Positions 1 to 6,689 of a DNA stretch of 9,457 nt are shown one piece after another (position 1 is the first letter of the stretch; each line of letters opens with the position of its first letter). The stretch comes from Ilumatobacteraceae bacterium (lineage in GTDB: Bacteria > Actinomycetota > Acidimicrobiia > Acidimicrobiales > Ilumatobacteraceae), in contig JAIOXC010000052.1 in the NCBI GenBank assembly GCA_021741795.1, positions 1-9,457 on the forward strand, given 5' to 3'. The position numbers and the translations under genes were made by a program. The notes under the pieces were generated by a model. It did not search any database. It had not been told where the DNA came from and was given only the letters and a program-made list of their open reading frames with translations.

Positions 1-605
1 ATGTCTTTGATCGGCCGAATGTCAATGCCTGGAGTATTCATGGGCACGATAATTTCGCTGATACCTGCATGGGGAGGGCCATCGTTGCTGGTGCGACAGA
101 TGAGATAGCAGTAGTCAGCCACCTCGCCAAAGCTTGTCCAGATTTTTTGTCCATTGATGATCCATTCGTCGCCATCATCTTGAGCAAATGTTTTGAGCGA
201 GGCTAAGTCGCTGCCAGCGTTTGGCTCGCTCATACCAATACACCAGGTGGTTTTGCCCGCAAGCATGTTTGGTAGAAACTCGTCCTGTTGTTGCTTGGTG
301 CCATATGCAATGAGCGCTGGCCCCATTTGTCGGTCGGCAAACCACGAGGCTGCAATCGGTGCCCCCGCGGCAATCATTTCTTCAGCAATGATCAGTCGCT
401 CAATCGCAGGTCGACCTCCACCGCCAAACTCGCTTGGCCAAGTCATACCTATCCAGCCGAGTGCACCGAGTTCGGCCGAAAATTCTTTGGAGTAACCATT
501 CATCCACGTGTCGTTAAACCTGCCGTAACATTTGACAGCATCTTGGGCAATTTCGCGTGCGCGCGAGCGCAATGCAACGTGTTCGGGGGCCCACTGAAAA
601 TCCAT
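1..605 (-). CDS. Acyl-CoA dehydrogenase, N-terminal 201 residues (3' end outside window)
   Basis: FAD-dependent acyl-CoA dehydrogenase, which introduces the alpha-beta double bond into an acyl-CoA in the cytoplasm and passes electrons to ETF. The visible 201 residues begin MDFQWAPEH and cover the all-helical N-terminal domain (about 1-115) and the start of the beta domain. Diagnostic motifs are WPSEFGGGG (56-64), the flavin/substrate motif WCIGMSEPNAGSDLASL (121-137) and WIINGQKIWTS (148-158). Family members are usually 370-400 residues, so roughly half the gene is missing beyond base 1, including the catalytic glutamate region. The start is the ATG at 605-603; no Shine-Dalgarno sequence precedes it, but a TAnnnT box sits seven bases upstream, suggesting a leaderless mRNA. 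It is transcribed divergently from icd. Substrate chain length cannot be told from this part; the family call is secure. Confidence 0.95.
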   Translation of the reverse strand, partial: MDFQWAPEHVALRSRAREIAQDAVKCYGRFNDTWMNGYSKEFSAELGALGWIGMTWPSEFGGGGRPAIERLIIAEEMIAAGAPIAASWFADRQMGPALIAYGTKQQQDEFLPNMLAGKTTWCIGMSEPNAGSDLASLKTFAQDDGDEWIINGQKIWTSFGEVADYCYLICRTSNDGPPHAGISEIIVPMNTPGIDIRPIKD

Positions 606-612
606 TTTTATA

Positions 613-618
613 ATGGTA
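613..618 (-). promoter_or_regulatory. Candidate -10 box for leaderless acyl-CoA dehydrogenase transcript
   Basis: Reading the minus strand, TACCAT is followed by seven bases (TATAAAA) and then the ATG of the acyl-CoA dehydrogenase. TAnnnT at this distance would put the transcription start on the A of the start codon. This agrees with the lack of any Shine-Dalgarno sequence and with the frequency of leaderless genes in actinobacteria. I see no convincing -35 element. It is an inference from spacing only. Confidence 0.4.
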
Positions 619-641
619 GGTGGTCGCAGTGCGTCATCGCC

Positions 642-653
642 GTGTTGAAACAC
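642..653. repeat. Inverted repeat GTGTT-GA-AACAC in divergent spacer
   Basis: A 12 bp near-palindrome, five bases each arm around a GA centre, lies 37 bp upstream of the acyl-CoA dehydrogenase start and about 100 bp upstream of icd. Placement between two divergent metabolic genes makes it a candidate operator for a dimeric repressor. It is short enough to be chance. Confidence 0.3.
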
Positions 654-712
654 CGTCAAAGCTGTGCCAAGCAAGTGTTACGACTGTTGTGGGGTATTCT
701 CTAGAGGTCGGA

Positions 713-718
713 TATAAG
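713..718 (+). promoter_or_regulatory. Candidate -10 box for icd
   Basis: TATAAG at 713-718 lies 37 bp before the icd start codon and matches the consensus at five of six positions. The best upstream partner, TTGTGG at 687-692, is 20 bp away, longer than ideal, so the assignment is weak. A perfect TATAAT at 609-614 also exists but would give a leader of about 135 bases. Confidence 0.3.
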
Positions 719-745
719 TTCCGGTCGCATTCGGATCAACAAGTT

Positions 746-749
746 GGAG
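746..749 (+). promoter_or_regulatory. Ribosome binding site deciding the icd start
   Basis: GGAG at 746-749 is six bases before the ATG at 756. This supports ATG 756 over the in-frame TTG at 744, which overlaps the Shine-Dalgarno sequence itself and adds four residues not expected from the family. Confidence 0.7.
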
Positions 750-755
750 CCCCTC

Positions 756-1976
756 ATGGCCACAAAAATCAAGGTTCTTAATCCCGTAGTCGAACTCGAT
801 GGCGACGAAATGACGCGCATCATGTGGAAGTTCATCAAAGATCGATTGATCCTGCCGTATCTCGATATCAACCTTGAGTACTACGACCTCGGAATTGAGC
901 ATCGCGATGCAACAAATGATCAGGTGACGATTGACTCGGCAAAGGCCATTTTGAAGCACGGTGTAGGCATCAAGTGTGCGACTATCACTCCAGACGAAGC
1001 GCGTGTAAAAGAATTCAATTTGAAGCAAATGTGGAAGTCGCCAAACGGAACTATTCGAAATATTTTGGATGGCGTGGTGTTTCGTGAACCAATTATTTGC
1101 AACAACATTCCCAAGTTAGTGCCGGGCTGGACAAAGCCGATCGTGATAGGACGTCATGCTCACGGCGATCAGTACAAGGCCACTGACTTCCGTATTCCTG
1201 GTGAGGGCACAGTGACGATGACATATGTGCCCAAAGACGGAAGCAAGCCGATTGAGATGAAGGTTGCCGACTTCACGGGTTCTGGCGTCGTGATGGGCAT
1301 GTATAACTTTGATGAATCAATTCGCAATTTTGCGCGAGCAACTATGAACTATTCGTTGCAGCGCAACTACCCGTTATTCCTCAGCACAAAGAACACGATC
1401 TTGAAGGCCTACGACGGTCGCTTTAAGGATTTGTTTGAAGAAGTTTTCAACCAAGAATTTAAAGAGCAGTTCGACAAAGCCGGGCTTACCTACGAGCATC
1501 GACTCATTGACGACATGGTGGCGTGCATGTTGAGGTGGGAAGGTGGCTATGTGTGGGCTTGCAAGAACTATGACGGTGACGTGCAGTCAGATATCGTCGC
1601 CCAGGGTTTTGGCTCGCTTGGTTTAATGACATCAGTACTGACAACTCCTGATGGTCGTGTGATGGAGTCGGAAGCCGCACACGGCACGGTGACTCGTCAC
1701 TATCGCGATCACCAGGCTGGTAAAAAGACCTCGACCAACCCGATCGCATCGATCTTTGCGTGGACACGCGGCCTTGAGCATCGTGGCAAGTTGGATGGCA
1801 CGCCTGCAGTTATTGACTTTGCTCGCAAAGTAGAAAAGGTGTGTGTCGAGGCTGTTGAGGCAGGCGAGATGACAAAAGACTTGTCATTGCTCGTCGGTGG
1901 CAACACAGCCCCATGGCAGACCACCGAAGAGTTTTTGGAGACTCTCGATCGTCGCCTGCAAAAGACCATGGCGTAG
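756..1976 (+). CDS. icd: NADP-dependent isocitrate dehydrogenase, dimeric eukaryote-like type
   Basis: Oxidatively decarboxylates isocitrate to 2-oxoglutarate with NADP in the cytoplasm, the third TCA-cycle step. The 406-residue product is full length for the subfamily shared by human IDH1/IDH2 and mycobacterial Icd1. By my recollection of human IDH1, long blocks match: GDEMTRI (16-22), RDATNDQVT (50-58), KSPNGTIRN (94-102), GRHAHGDQY (132-140, where R133 corresponds to IDH1 R132), catalytic K212 in STKNTILK, the metal ligands D252, D275 and D279 in IDDMVA and NYDGDVQSD, and the NADP loop HGTVTRHYR (309-317). All catalytic residues appear intact. The start is ATG 756 with GGAG six bases upstream. 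The quinone oxidoreductase gene follows after 8 bp, so the two are probably cotranscribed. No truncation or frameshift is seen. Confidence 0.97.
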   Translation: MATKIKVLNPVVELDGDEMTRIMWKFIKDRLILPYLDINLEYYDLGIEHRDATNDQVTIDSAKAILKHGVGIKCATITPDEARVKEFNLKQMWKSPNGTIRNILDGVVFREPIICNNIPKLVPGWTKPIVIGRHAHGDQYKATDFRIPGEGTVTMTYVPKDGSKPIEMKVADFTGSGVVMGMYNFDESIRNFARATMNYSLQRNYPLFLSTKNTILKAYDGRFKDLFEEVFNQEFKEQFDKAGLTYEHRLIDDMVACMLRWEGGYVWACKNYDGDVQSDIVAQGFGSLGLMTSVLTTPDGRVMESEAAHGTVTRHYRDHQAGKKTSTNPIASIFAWTRGLEHRGKLDGTPAVIDFARKVEKVCVEAVEAGEMTKDLSLLVGGNTAPWQTTEEFLETLDRRLQKTMA

Positions 1977-1984
1977 ATCGAAAT

Positions 1985-2971
1985 ATGCGCGCAGTCGTAT
2001 TGCGAAGTCACGGCGGTGTTGAGGTATTGACGTTTGAAGACATCAACGCACCTACTCCTGGTCCGGAAGAAGTTCTTGTGCGTGTACGTGCCACAAGTCT
2101 GAATCGCGCCGACTTGTTGCAACGAATGGGCTTTTATCCAAACCCGTTTCCCGATATGCATGATGTGCCCGGAATGGAATTTTCTGGAACCGTGATTGGT
2201 CTAGGTGCGCGAGTACGCGCATGGAAATTGGGTGACGAGGTAATGGGAATCGTCAGCGGAGGAGCGTATGCCGAGCAACTCGTGATTCATGAGCGTCAGG
2301 CAATGCGTATTCCGGCAAATGTTTCACTCGCTGATGCTGCTGCAATCCCCGAAGTTTTTATCACCGCTTGGGATGCGCTTGTGGTGCAGGGTGGATTAAC
2401 AAACGGACGTTGGGCGCTTGTGCATGCAGCGGCTTCGGGCGTGGGCACCGCAGCAATACAGATTTGCAAAGCAATTGGCGCACGCGTGATTGCTACGTGC
2501 TCAACAAACAAGGTAGATGCATGTAAGGCACTTGGTGCTGACGTAGTTGTTGACTACAAGACTGAAGATTTCGTAGATGCTGTGAAGTTGGCGACTGGTG
2601 GTCGTGGCGTAGATGCGGTGCTCGACGTGATCGGTGGCGACTATGTGGACCGCAACGTTGCGTGCCTTGCGCTCAAGGGCCACATTGTGCAAGTGGGAGT
2701 GATGGCTGGTGGCAACATTCAATTCAATTTGGGAGCGATGATGGGTAAGCGCGCCAAGTTGTCGGGAACGGTTTTGCGCGCGCGGCCGCTTGAAGAAAAA
2801 ATTGCAATCAGCCAGCGTTTTGCGCTCGAAATATTGCCACTGTTTGAAACTGGGGCCATCAAACCAGTGATTGACAGGCGATATGCATTTGTGGATATTG
2901 CCCAAGGACATACACACATGGAATCGAATGCCAATGTTGGCAAAATCGTGATTGATATCAGCGCTAACTAG
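1985..2971 (+). CDS. NAD(P)H:quinone oxidoreductase, zinc-free MDR family (PIG3-like)
   Basis: Medium-chain dehydrogenase/reductase of the zinc-independent quinone oxidoreductase group, likely reducing quinones or enones with NADPH in the cytoplasm. The 328-residue product has the GroES-like N-terminal domain, with SLNRADLLQRMGFYP (38-52) and PGMEFSGTV (62-70), as in the PIG3 (TP53I3) branch. The Rossmann domain carries the nucleotide motif HAAASGVGTAAIQI (147-160) and LDVIGGDY (213-220). The cysteines of the structural zinc lobe of alcohol dehydrogenases are absent. The ATG at 1985, eight bases after the icd stop, begins the conserved MRAVVL strand; the in-frame ATG at 1913 would add 24 unconserved residues inside icd. 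No clear Shine-Dalgarno sequence is seen, so translation may be coupled to icd. NADPH made by Icd could feed it, an inference from the neighbourhood. The 3' end overlaps gltA by 4 bp. The true substrate is unknown. Confidence 0.92.
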   Translation: MRAVVLRSHGGVEVLTFEDINAPTPGPEEVLVRVRATSLNRADLLQRMGFYPNPFPDMHDVPGMEFSGTVIGLGARVRAWKLGDEVMGIVSGGAYAEQLVIHERQAMRIPANVSLADAAAIPEVFITAWDALVVQGGLTNGRWALVHAAASGVGTAAIQICKAIGARVIATCSTNKVDACKALGADVVVDYKTEDFVDAVKLATGGRGVDAVLDVIGGDYVDRNVACLALKGHIVQVGVMAGGNIQFNLGAMMGKRAKLSGTVLRARPLEEKIAISQRFALEILPLFETGAIKPVIDRRYAFVDIAQGHTHMESNANVGKIVIDISAN

Positions 2972-2979
2972 CGCTTTTT
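2960..2979 (+). terminator. Small intrinsic-terminator-like hairpin across two overlapping stop codons
   Basis: AGCGCT-AACT-AGCGCT at 2960-2975 is a six-base-pair stem with a four-base loop; a seventh A-T pair is formally complementary. It is followed by a T tract ending at 2979. Only the plus strand has the T run, so it would terminate the icd-quinone reductase transcript. The hairpin contains the stops of both convergent genes. The stem is short and termination could be partial. Confidence 0.5.
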
Positions 2980-4236
2980 CATCTCCACATAATTGCGCTC
3001 GTCGACACCTGTGTACCACTGGCGCGGACGGCTGATCTTTTGTTCTTTGTCTTTGAGCAACTCGGACATGTGTGCGAGCCAGCCAACAGTGCGAGGGATG
3101 GCAAACAGCACGGTAAACATCTCGACAGGGAAGCCAAGTGCTTGGTAGATCAGTCCAGAGTAGAAGTCGACGTTTGGATACAACTTGCGAGAGATGAAGT
3201 ATTCGTCGTTGAGTGCAACTTCTTCAAGCTTGAGCGCAACGTCGAGCAACGGATTTTTGCCCGTGACTTCAAAAACGTCGTATGCAGCCTTCTTGAGGAT
3301 GGTCGCACGTGGATCAAAGTTTTTGTAGACGCGGTGACCAAAACCCATGAGCCGGTCATCACCATTCTTTACTTGTTCAACAAAAGCAGAAACGTTTTTG
3401 ACATCACCGATCTCGTTGAGCATGTGAATTACCGCTTCATTGGCACCACCATGCAGTGGGCCTGATAGCGCGGCTGCTGCCGCTGCTGTTGCCGAGTATG
3501 GGTCGGCATGTGACGAGGCGACAACACGCATTGTCGTCGTGCCACAGTTCTGTTCGTGATCTGCGTGCAAGATAAACAGCACGTCCATGGCGCGAGCAAG
3601 TGCCGGGTGCACGGTGTAGTCATCGCCGATGCGGTACATCATGTTGAGGAAATTCTGCGCATATGACATCGAGTTGTTTGGCAACACGAAAGGCAATCCA
3701 GATGAGAATCGGTAAGTCATGGCCGCAATGGTTGGGACTTTGGCAACAAGTCGAAGAATCTGCTTGTTGAGTACATCTTCGTCAAAAATGTTTTTGGAAT
3801 CGTCGTAGAACGTGCCGAGAGCAGCAATTGCCGAAATGAACATGCCCATTGGGTGAGCGTCGTAATGGAAGCCGTCGACAAAACGCTTGCGCATGTTTTC
3901 GTGAATCATCGTGTGATGAGTGACGTCAAAATTCCATTTCTCGGCTTGTTGCGTTGTTGGAAGTTCACCGTTGAGCAGCAGGTATGCGACCTCGAGGAAA
4001 GTTGATTTTTCGGCAAGCTGTTCGATTGGGTATCCGCGGTAACGCAGGACACCTGCTTCACCATCGAGATAGGTGATGGATGAAGAACACGCTGCTGTCG
4101 ACAGAAATGCTGGGTCGTACATGCGAAGATTTGGGTCAAGCTCACGGAGCGCCGATGAGGCAAAGACGCCATCTTTGACTTGAACAGTAACTTTTTTGCC
4201 TGTTCGGTCATCGATGATGGTGATTGTTTCAGCCAT
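2968..4236 (-). CDS. gltA: Citrate synthase
   Basis: Condenses acetyl-CoA and oxaloacetate to citrate, the entry step of the TCA cycle. The 422-residue protein has the length and N-terminal extension of the GltA-type (type II) enzyme. The catalytic triad is visible: H262 in GPLHGGANEA, H301 in GFGHRVYKNFDPRA and D357 in NVDFYSG. LHADHEQN (223-230), characteristic of the family, and the C-terminal substrate arginine region SRPRQWYTG (402-410) are present. ATG 4236 is chosen over an in-frame start 42 bases upstream because GAAGGG lies seven bases before it and MAETITIIDD begins the usual N-terminal strand. It follows the carboxyltransferase gene after a 65-base gap on the same strand and may share its transcript. 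Its stop overlaps that of the convergent quinone reductase. No damage is seen. A methylcitrate synthase role is less likely given the length and the TCA neighbours. Confidence 0.97.
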   Translation of the reverse strand: MAETITIIDDRTGKKVTVQVKDGVFASSALRELDPNLRMYDPAFLSTAACSSSITYLDGEAGVLRYRGYPIEQLAEKSTFLEVAYLLLNGELPTTQQAEKWNFDVTHHTMIHENMRKRFVDGFHYDAHPMGMFISAIAALGTFYDDSKNIFDEDVLNKQILRLVAKVPTIAAMTYRFSSGLPFVLPNNSMSYAQNFLNMMYRIGDDYTVHPALARAMDVLFILHADHEQNCGTTTMRVVASSHADPYSATAAAAAALSGPLHGGANEAVIHMLNEIGDVKNVSAFVEQVKNGDDRLMGFGHRVYKNFDPRATILKKAAYDVFEVTGKNPLLDVALKLEEVALNDEYFISRKLYPNVDFYSGLIYQALGFPVEMFTVLFAIPRTVGWLAHMSELLKDKEQKISRPRQWYTGVDERNYVEMKKR

Positions 4237-4243
4237 CTGGATT

Positions 4244-4249
4244 CCCTTC
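4244..4249 (-). promoter_or_regulatory. Ribosome binding site deciding the gltA start
   Basis: On the minus strand GAAGGG lies seven bases upstream of ATG 4236, one of the best Shine-Dalgarno matches in the window. It rules out the longer reading, whose start would lie upstream of this site. Confidence 0.75.
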
Positions 4250-4295
4250 AATTTTGGTGAGGAGCTTCCTGTCCCCAACTGTGAGTTTAGCGGTT

Positions 4296-4311
4296 GCCTC
4301 GCTACAGAGGC
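4296..4311 (-). repeat. Five-base-pair hairpin over the carboxyltransferase stop codon
   Basis: GCCTC-TGTAGC-GAGGC on the minus strand forms a five-pair stem with the TAG stop in its loop. No T tract follows, so it is unlikely to be an efficient terminator. It could mark an RNA processing or attenuation point between the carboxyltransferase gene and gltA. Confidence 0.25.
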
Positions 4312-5675
4312 GTGTTGTCGTGCTTGCGAGCAGGGAGTCGCTCGCGTTTGTCGCGCAGCATCGTGAATGCGGCCGAGATTTCACGTCGTGTTTCCGCTGG
4401 GTTAATCACTGCATCGATGTAGCCGCGCTCGGCTGCCACATATGGATTGAGCAGTCGCTCGGTGTAGTCAGCTTCGAACGCTGCTCGTTCCTCGGGCGTT
4501 GCACGGCGCTGCAAAATCGCGGCGGCTTGACCTGCGCCCATGACGGCAAGTTCGGCACTTGGCCACGCCATGCACAAATCGTTGCCCATGCCCTTTGAGT
4601 CCATAACGATGTAGGCACCACCATAACTCTTGCGCAAGATGACACAGACGCGAGGCACGGTTGCGCGAGCGTACGCGAATACGAGTTGGCCACCATGACG
4701 GATCATTCCTCGCCACTCGAGATCTTTGCCAGGGTAAAAACCAGGTGTGTCGACAAGTGTGAGTAGAGGAATATTGAAAGCATCACAGAAGGAAACAAAG
4801 CGCGCGGCTTTTTGTGAAGCAGGAATATCAAGCGTGCCAGCAAGGACCATTGGTTGATTGGCCACTACTCCGACTGATTCGCCACTGATGGTGATGAATG
4901 CAGTGATGACGTTGGCTGCCCAACTTTCGCGTACTTCGAGCATGTCTTCATCGTCGGCGATTGCCCGAATGATTTTGCGCACGTCGTAGCTGCCAGTTGC
5001 AGTGTCAGGGATGATTGCGCCAGCCTCTGGAGTGAGGCGATCGCCTGAATCATGAGTAGCAACGTGTGGAGCAACGCTGTCGACATTGTCTGGAATGAAT
5101 GACAAGAGCTGTTCGAGGGCGATGAGGGCACTCGCAACGTCGTCTACCACCAAACTTGCTACTCCGCTTTGCCGAGAGTGCGCATCGGTGCCACCGAGCT
5201 CGTCATTGGTCATCGTGATGCCCGTAAACTCAGCAACCATCGTCGGACCAGAAACAAATGCGTACGAATCTTTGGTCATGATCACAAAGTCACTGAGACC
5301 AATCAATAATGCTGGACCACTCACCGCAGGTCCGGTCACGATGGTAAAAATAGGAATGATGCCAGAGCACATTGCTACACGGCGCGCTGCTTGACCCCAG
5401 CCAAACAACGCATCGATGCCACCCAAAATGTCGGCGCCAGATGACGCCATCGACAACACCAATGGCAAGCGTTGATTGAGTGCCGTGGTGGCGGCATTAG
5501 CAATGACTCCAGATGCTTCTGCGGAGAGTGCACCGTAGTGAACAGTTGGATCAATTTCGACCCAGACAACATTGCGTTGAGATTCGGCGAGCAACCGAAC
5601 GTCGGCGCTGACCGCACCCTTGACTGCTTGTTGCAACTGGACTGGAGTCGACACTTTGCTCTTCAATCCCGTCAC
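4302..5675 (-). CDS. Acyl-CoA carboxylase carboxyltransferase (beta) subunit, short variant
   Basis: Transfers the carboxyl group from carboxybiotin to an acyl-CoA, giving malonyl-CoA or methylmalonyl-CoA. The 457-residue protein matches PccB/AccD-type beta subunits over nearly its whole length. It has an N-terminal crotonase-like half (about 36-200, GPAVSGPALL at 115-124, FVSGPTMV at 140-147, ELGG at 159-162) and a C-terminal half with VANQPMVLAGTLDI (271-284), RFVSFCDAFNIPLLTLVDTPGF (292-313), RHGGQLVFAYARATVP (326-341), YGGAYIVM (351-358), AWPSAELAVMG (370-380) and the terminal ARKHDNTPL. It is about 50-70 residues shorter at the N terminus than usual subunits. The first oxyanion region is altered, ASSGADI instead of DSGGARI. 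Ile356 occupies the position where PccB has Asp. The GTG start overlaps the lysR stop in GTGA, so translation is probably coupled; a GTG at codon 8 is an alternative. No biotin carboxylase subunit gene lies in the window, so its partner must be elsewhere. Confidence 0.88.
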   Translation of the reverse strand: MTGLKSKVSTPVQLQQAVKGAVSADVRLLAESQRNVVWVEIDPTVHYGALSAEASGVIANAATTALNQRLPLVLSMASSGADILGGIDALFGWGQAARRVAMCSGIIPIFTIVTGPAVSGPALLIGLSDFVIMTKDSYAFVSGPTMVAEFTGITMTNDELGGTDAHSRQSGVASLVVDDVASALIALEQLLSFIPDNVDSVAPHVATHDSGDRLTPEAGAIIPDTATGSYDVRKIIRAIADDEDMLEVRESWAANVITAFITISGESVGVVANQPMVLAGTLDIPASQKAARFVSFCDAFNIPLLTLVDTPGFYPGKDLEWRGMIRHGGQLVFAYARATVPRVCVILRKSYGGAYIVMDSKGMGNDLCMAWPSAELAVMGAGQAAAILQRRATPEERAAFEADYTERLLNPYVAAERGYIDAVINPAETRREISAAFTMLRDKRERLPARKHDNTPL

Positions 5676-6619
5676 GCTTTGAGCGTAGGCGATGCTTGGG
5701 TAATTGGAAGAAGATCGGTTGTTACGCCAGGCTGACGATCTCCACTTTTTGCTACAACATTCTTGGTGATTTCTAATGCGGCACGAGTTGGCTTATTTGG
5801 AATTGGTCGGCGACGTGATGCCCAGCCAACCACTCGTCGAGGAAGTTCAGGAATTGCAACTCTCACGAAGTCGCCCTTGAGCCATCCTGGAATTGCAGTG
5901 GCTGGAACAATTGCCGGTCCGAATCCTTCGAATGCAAGCGATGTGAGCAGTCGCACGCCATCAATTTCTGCTTGAGGTGTAAACGCAAGTCGTTGTGTGC
6001 CTGCTGCACGATCAATGATTCGTCGAAGAGCGGTATTGCGCGGCGCGAGCAAAAGTGGTTCGGTAACAAGTTCTGCAATGGTGATGGTGTCGAGCAAAGC
6101 CCACCGATGTTTTGCGTGCACGAGCAACACAAGGTCTTCAGAAAATAATGGCTCAAGAACGAGTTCGGGATCATCGACGGGGAAGTGGACGATCGCTGCA
6201 TCAAGTTCGCCATTGAGCACGCGAGGTATCAGGCTCGACGTTCCACCTTCATGGATGATGGCGCGCACGAGAGGGTGTGCTTTTTTAAGAGCAGGAAGAA
6301 GACGGGGCATCAGCCATCGACCGGTTGTTCCGATACATCCAAGCCGTGTTTCACCCTCTATTTCGGTATCGCTCGAATGAACGTCTGCTTCGATGTCTTG
6401 GAGTTCGTGAATTATTCGACGCGCCCGCTCGACAACCACTACGCCCTCGTTGGTAAGTGCTCCACCATTGCGTTCGACGAGTATCACTCCGAGGTCTTTT
6501 TCGAGCCGCGAAATATGGGCAGAGACGTTGCTTTGTACGGTTCCGAGGGCCCGAGCAGCACCAGAAAACGAGCCATGATCGGCAATTGCGATCAGGCTGG
6601 CAAGGTGGCGAATCTCCAT
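5672..6619 (-). CDS. LysR-type transcriptional regulator
   Basis: LysR-family DNA-binding regulator of 315 residues, normal length. The winged helix-turn-helix is at the N terminus (about 1-60): MEIRHLASLIAIADHGSFSG, then AARALGTVQSNVSAHISRLEKDLG with the recognition helix near 27-38. A linker helix runs about 60-90, and the effector-binding domain follows from about residue 91, with LNGELDAAIVHFP (135-147) and a second-lobe return at LLTSLAFEGFGPAIVP (224-239). The ATG at 6619 starts the canonical MEIRHL; an in-frame TTG at 6637 is rejected. No Shine-Dalgarno sequence is present, but TATCCT sits seven bases upstream, pointing to leaderless expression. A LysR-box palindrome is centred 41 bp upstream. 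The gene overlaps the carboxyltransferase gene by 4 bp downstream and is divergent from the 6C-like RNA. Likely targets are itself, the RNA and possibly the carboxyltransferase-gltA genes. The effector is unknown; an organic acid or CoA-linked metabolite is guesswork. Confidence 0.93.
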   Translation of the reverse strand: MEIRHLASLIAIADHGSFSGAARALGTVQSNVSAHISRLEKDLGVILVERNGGALTNEGVVVVERARRIIHELQDIEADVHSSDTEIEGETRLGCIGTTGRWLMPRLLPALKKAHPLVRAIIHEGGTSSLIPRVLNGELDAAIVHFPVDDPELVLEPLFSEDLVLLVHAKHRWALLDTITIAELVTEPLLLAPRNTALRRIIDRAAGTQRLAFTPQAEIDGVRLLTSLAFEGFGPAIVPATAIPGWLKGDFVRVAIPELPRRVVGWASRRRPIPNKPTRAALEITKNVVAKSGDRQPGVTTDLLPITQASPTLKA

Positions 6620-6626
6620 ACGCCAC

Positions 6627-6632
6627 AGGATA
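6627..6632 (-). promoter_or_regulatory. Candidate -10 box for leaderless lysR transcript
   Basis: On the minus strand TATCCT is followed by GTGGCGT and then ATG 6619. The hexamer-to-ATG gap of seven bases equals that at the acyl-CoA dehydrogenase gene. This would start transcription at the A of the start codon. No good -35 is seen; the LysR-box palindrome covers the -35 region instead. Confidence 0.4.
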
Positions 6633-6649
6633 GCCAAAAAAGGGGCCGA

Positions 6650-6670
6650 CCTATCTCAAAAATAGATAGG
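6650..6670. promoter_or_regulatory. LysR-box palindrome between lysR and the 6C-like RNA
   Basis: CCTATCT-CAAAAAT-AGATAGG is a perfect 7+7 bp inverted repeat with a seven-base A/T-rich spacer, centred on base 6660. It contains T-N11-A (6654 and 6666) and ATC-N9-GAT (6653-6667), the general recognition pattern of LysR-family regulators. It lies at -41 relative to the predicted lysR start and about -66 relative to the predicted RNA start. The classical recognition site of LysR regulators on a divergent target is near -65. The neighbouring LysR protein is the obvious candidate ligand. Confidence 0.65.
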
Positions 6671-6689
6671 GGATATCATGTTGTTCGCC

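Noticed and set aside
609..614. Perfect TATAAT on the plus strand
   Set aside because: No -35 partner, and it would give icd a leader of about 135 bases. The same bases are better explained as the A/T-rich start region of the acyl-CoA dehydrogenase gene.
744..755. Upstream TTG start for icd
   Set aside because: It overlaps the GGAG Shine-Dalgarno sequence that serves ATG 756 and adds residues not expected in the family.
1913..1984. Upstream ATG for the quinone oxidoreductase, inside icd
   Set aside because: It would add 24 residues with no family match before the conserved MRAVVL start.
2501..3019. 172-codon minus-strand frame opposite the quinone oxidoreductase
   Set aside because: Shadow frame overlapping two certain genes, with no family signal.
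4237..4278. Upstream start for citrate synthase
   Set aside because: The good Shine-Dalgarno sequence lies just before ATG 4236, and the extra residues are not conserved.
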